A stretch of DNA of 64,000 nucleotides from Nocardioides sp. Soil797 (GTDB lineage: Bacteria; Actinomycetota; Actinomycetes; Propionibacteriales; Nocardioidaceae), in contig LMSR01000011.1 in the NCBI GenBank assembly GCA_001429555.1, forward strand, positions 63,462-127,461. Reading direction: 5' to 3'. Below, piece after piece: positions 63,957 to 64,000 of this stretch. The stretch's first letter is position 1. Each line of letters starts with the position of its first letter. The position numbers and the translations under genes are program-made. Below the pieces are notes generated by a model. It was not told where the DNA came from. It made no database searches and was given only the letters and a program-made list of their open reading frames with translations.

Positions 63957-64000
63957 ACGGCCACCCGACTCGCGCAACGTCATACGCCCCGGCGGCTCCG

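Overview
This 64 kb window is high-GC, densely coded actinobacterial chromosome. GTG and TTG starts are common, neighbouring genes often overlap by ATGA or GTGA, and many genes appear leaderless (a TANNNT hexamer 6-8 nt before the start codon). Gene content (galactan synthesis, AccA3/AccD5/AccE acyl-CoA carboxylase, LytR-CpsA-Psr proteins, DtxR-type boxes, HtaA/HmuTUV heme uptake) points to Actinomycetota. The combination looks most like Nocardioidaceae (Nocardioides-like), but that placement is inference. I found no rRNA, tRNA, CRISPR array, insertion sequence or phage genes.

Layout. 1-9.5 kb: a minus-strand cell-envelope block with a partial PGRP-type amidase, a polysaccharide ABC exporter (Wzt/Wzm), galactofuranosyltransferase GlfT2, UDP-galactopyranose mutase Glf, two further GT2 enzymes (one GlfT1-like) and an LCP ligase. 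9.6-16.7 kb: a thioesterase, two more LCP proteins, an AbiEi/DUF559-like gene bracketed by palindromes, a FadE25-like acyl-CoA dehydrogenase with a divergent TetR, a CoA-binding protein and an ArfB-like release factor. 16.7-34 kb: purE, purK, an adenylate cyclase, a PH-domain membrane protein, birA, accD5, accE, maf, a GtrA protein and accA3. From memory this order resembles M. tuberculosis Rv3274c-Rv3285, with insertions: NUDIX, P1 peptidase, DUF885, a LiuR-like MerR with its acyl-CoA dehydrogenase, and a TetR with a DUF2236 oxygenase. 33.9-40 kb: a little-known paralogous set of membrane proteins with a shared outer domain and a C-x5-H...C-x2-C inner domain, plus an orphan biotinyl carrier, a SpoIID protein and a small ATPase. 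40.7-45.7 kb: lpdA, lpd, a gamma-glutamylcyclotransferase-like gene, purine nucleoside phosphorylase and TetR, again reminiscent of Rv3303c-Rv3308. 45.7-53.3 kb: an iron-regulated heme-acquisition island (hmuTUV, HtaA protein, two surface proteins sharing an AHG-marked domain, divergent hmuO) under two DtxR/IdeR-like boxes. 53.3-64 kb: mixed metabolic genes ending in phosphohexomutase, deoC, an aldehyde dehydrogenase and an overlapping half-length aldehyde dehydrogenase without the catalytic domain.

How it fits together. The left end builds and exports cell-wall galactan or related glycan, and LCP proteins attach it to peptidoglycan. AccA3/AccD5/AccE with BirA form a biotin-dependent acyl-CoA carboxylase that supplies (methyl)malonyl-CoA. 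The acyl-CoA dehydrogenases, enoyl-CoA hydratase and their regulators handle acyl and branched-chain catabolism. The heme island imports heme and releases its iron in the cell. Pnp, phosphopentose/hexose mutase, DeoC and aldehyde dehydrogenase suggest a nucleoside salvage and deoxyribose catabolism path.

The most interesting items are the TPM-like/zinc-motif membrane family (33.9-39.9 kb), the AHG-domain heme surface proteins, the gene flanked by matching palindromes at 11.5-12.6 kb, period-9 GTCACA repeats upstream of two cell-wall genes, the 22-bp direct/inverted repeat array at 42.2 kb, and the aldehyde dehydrogenase-like pseudoenzyme.
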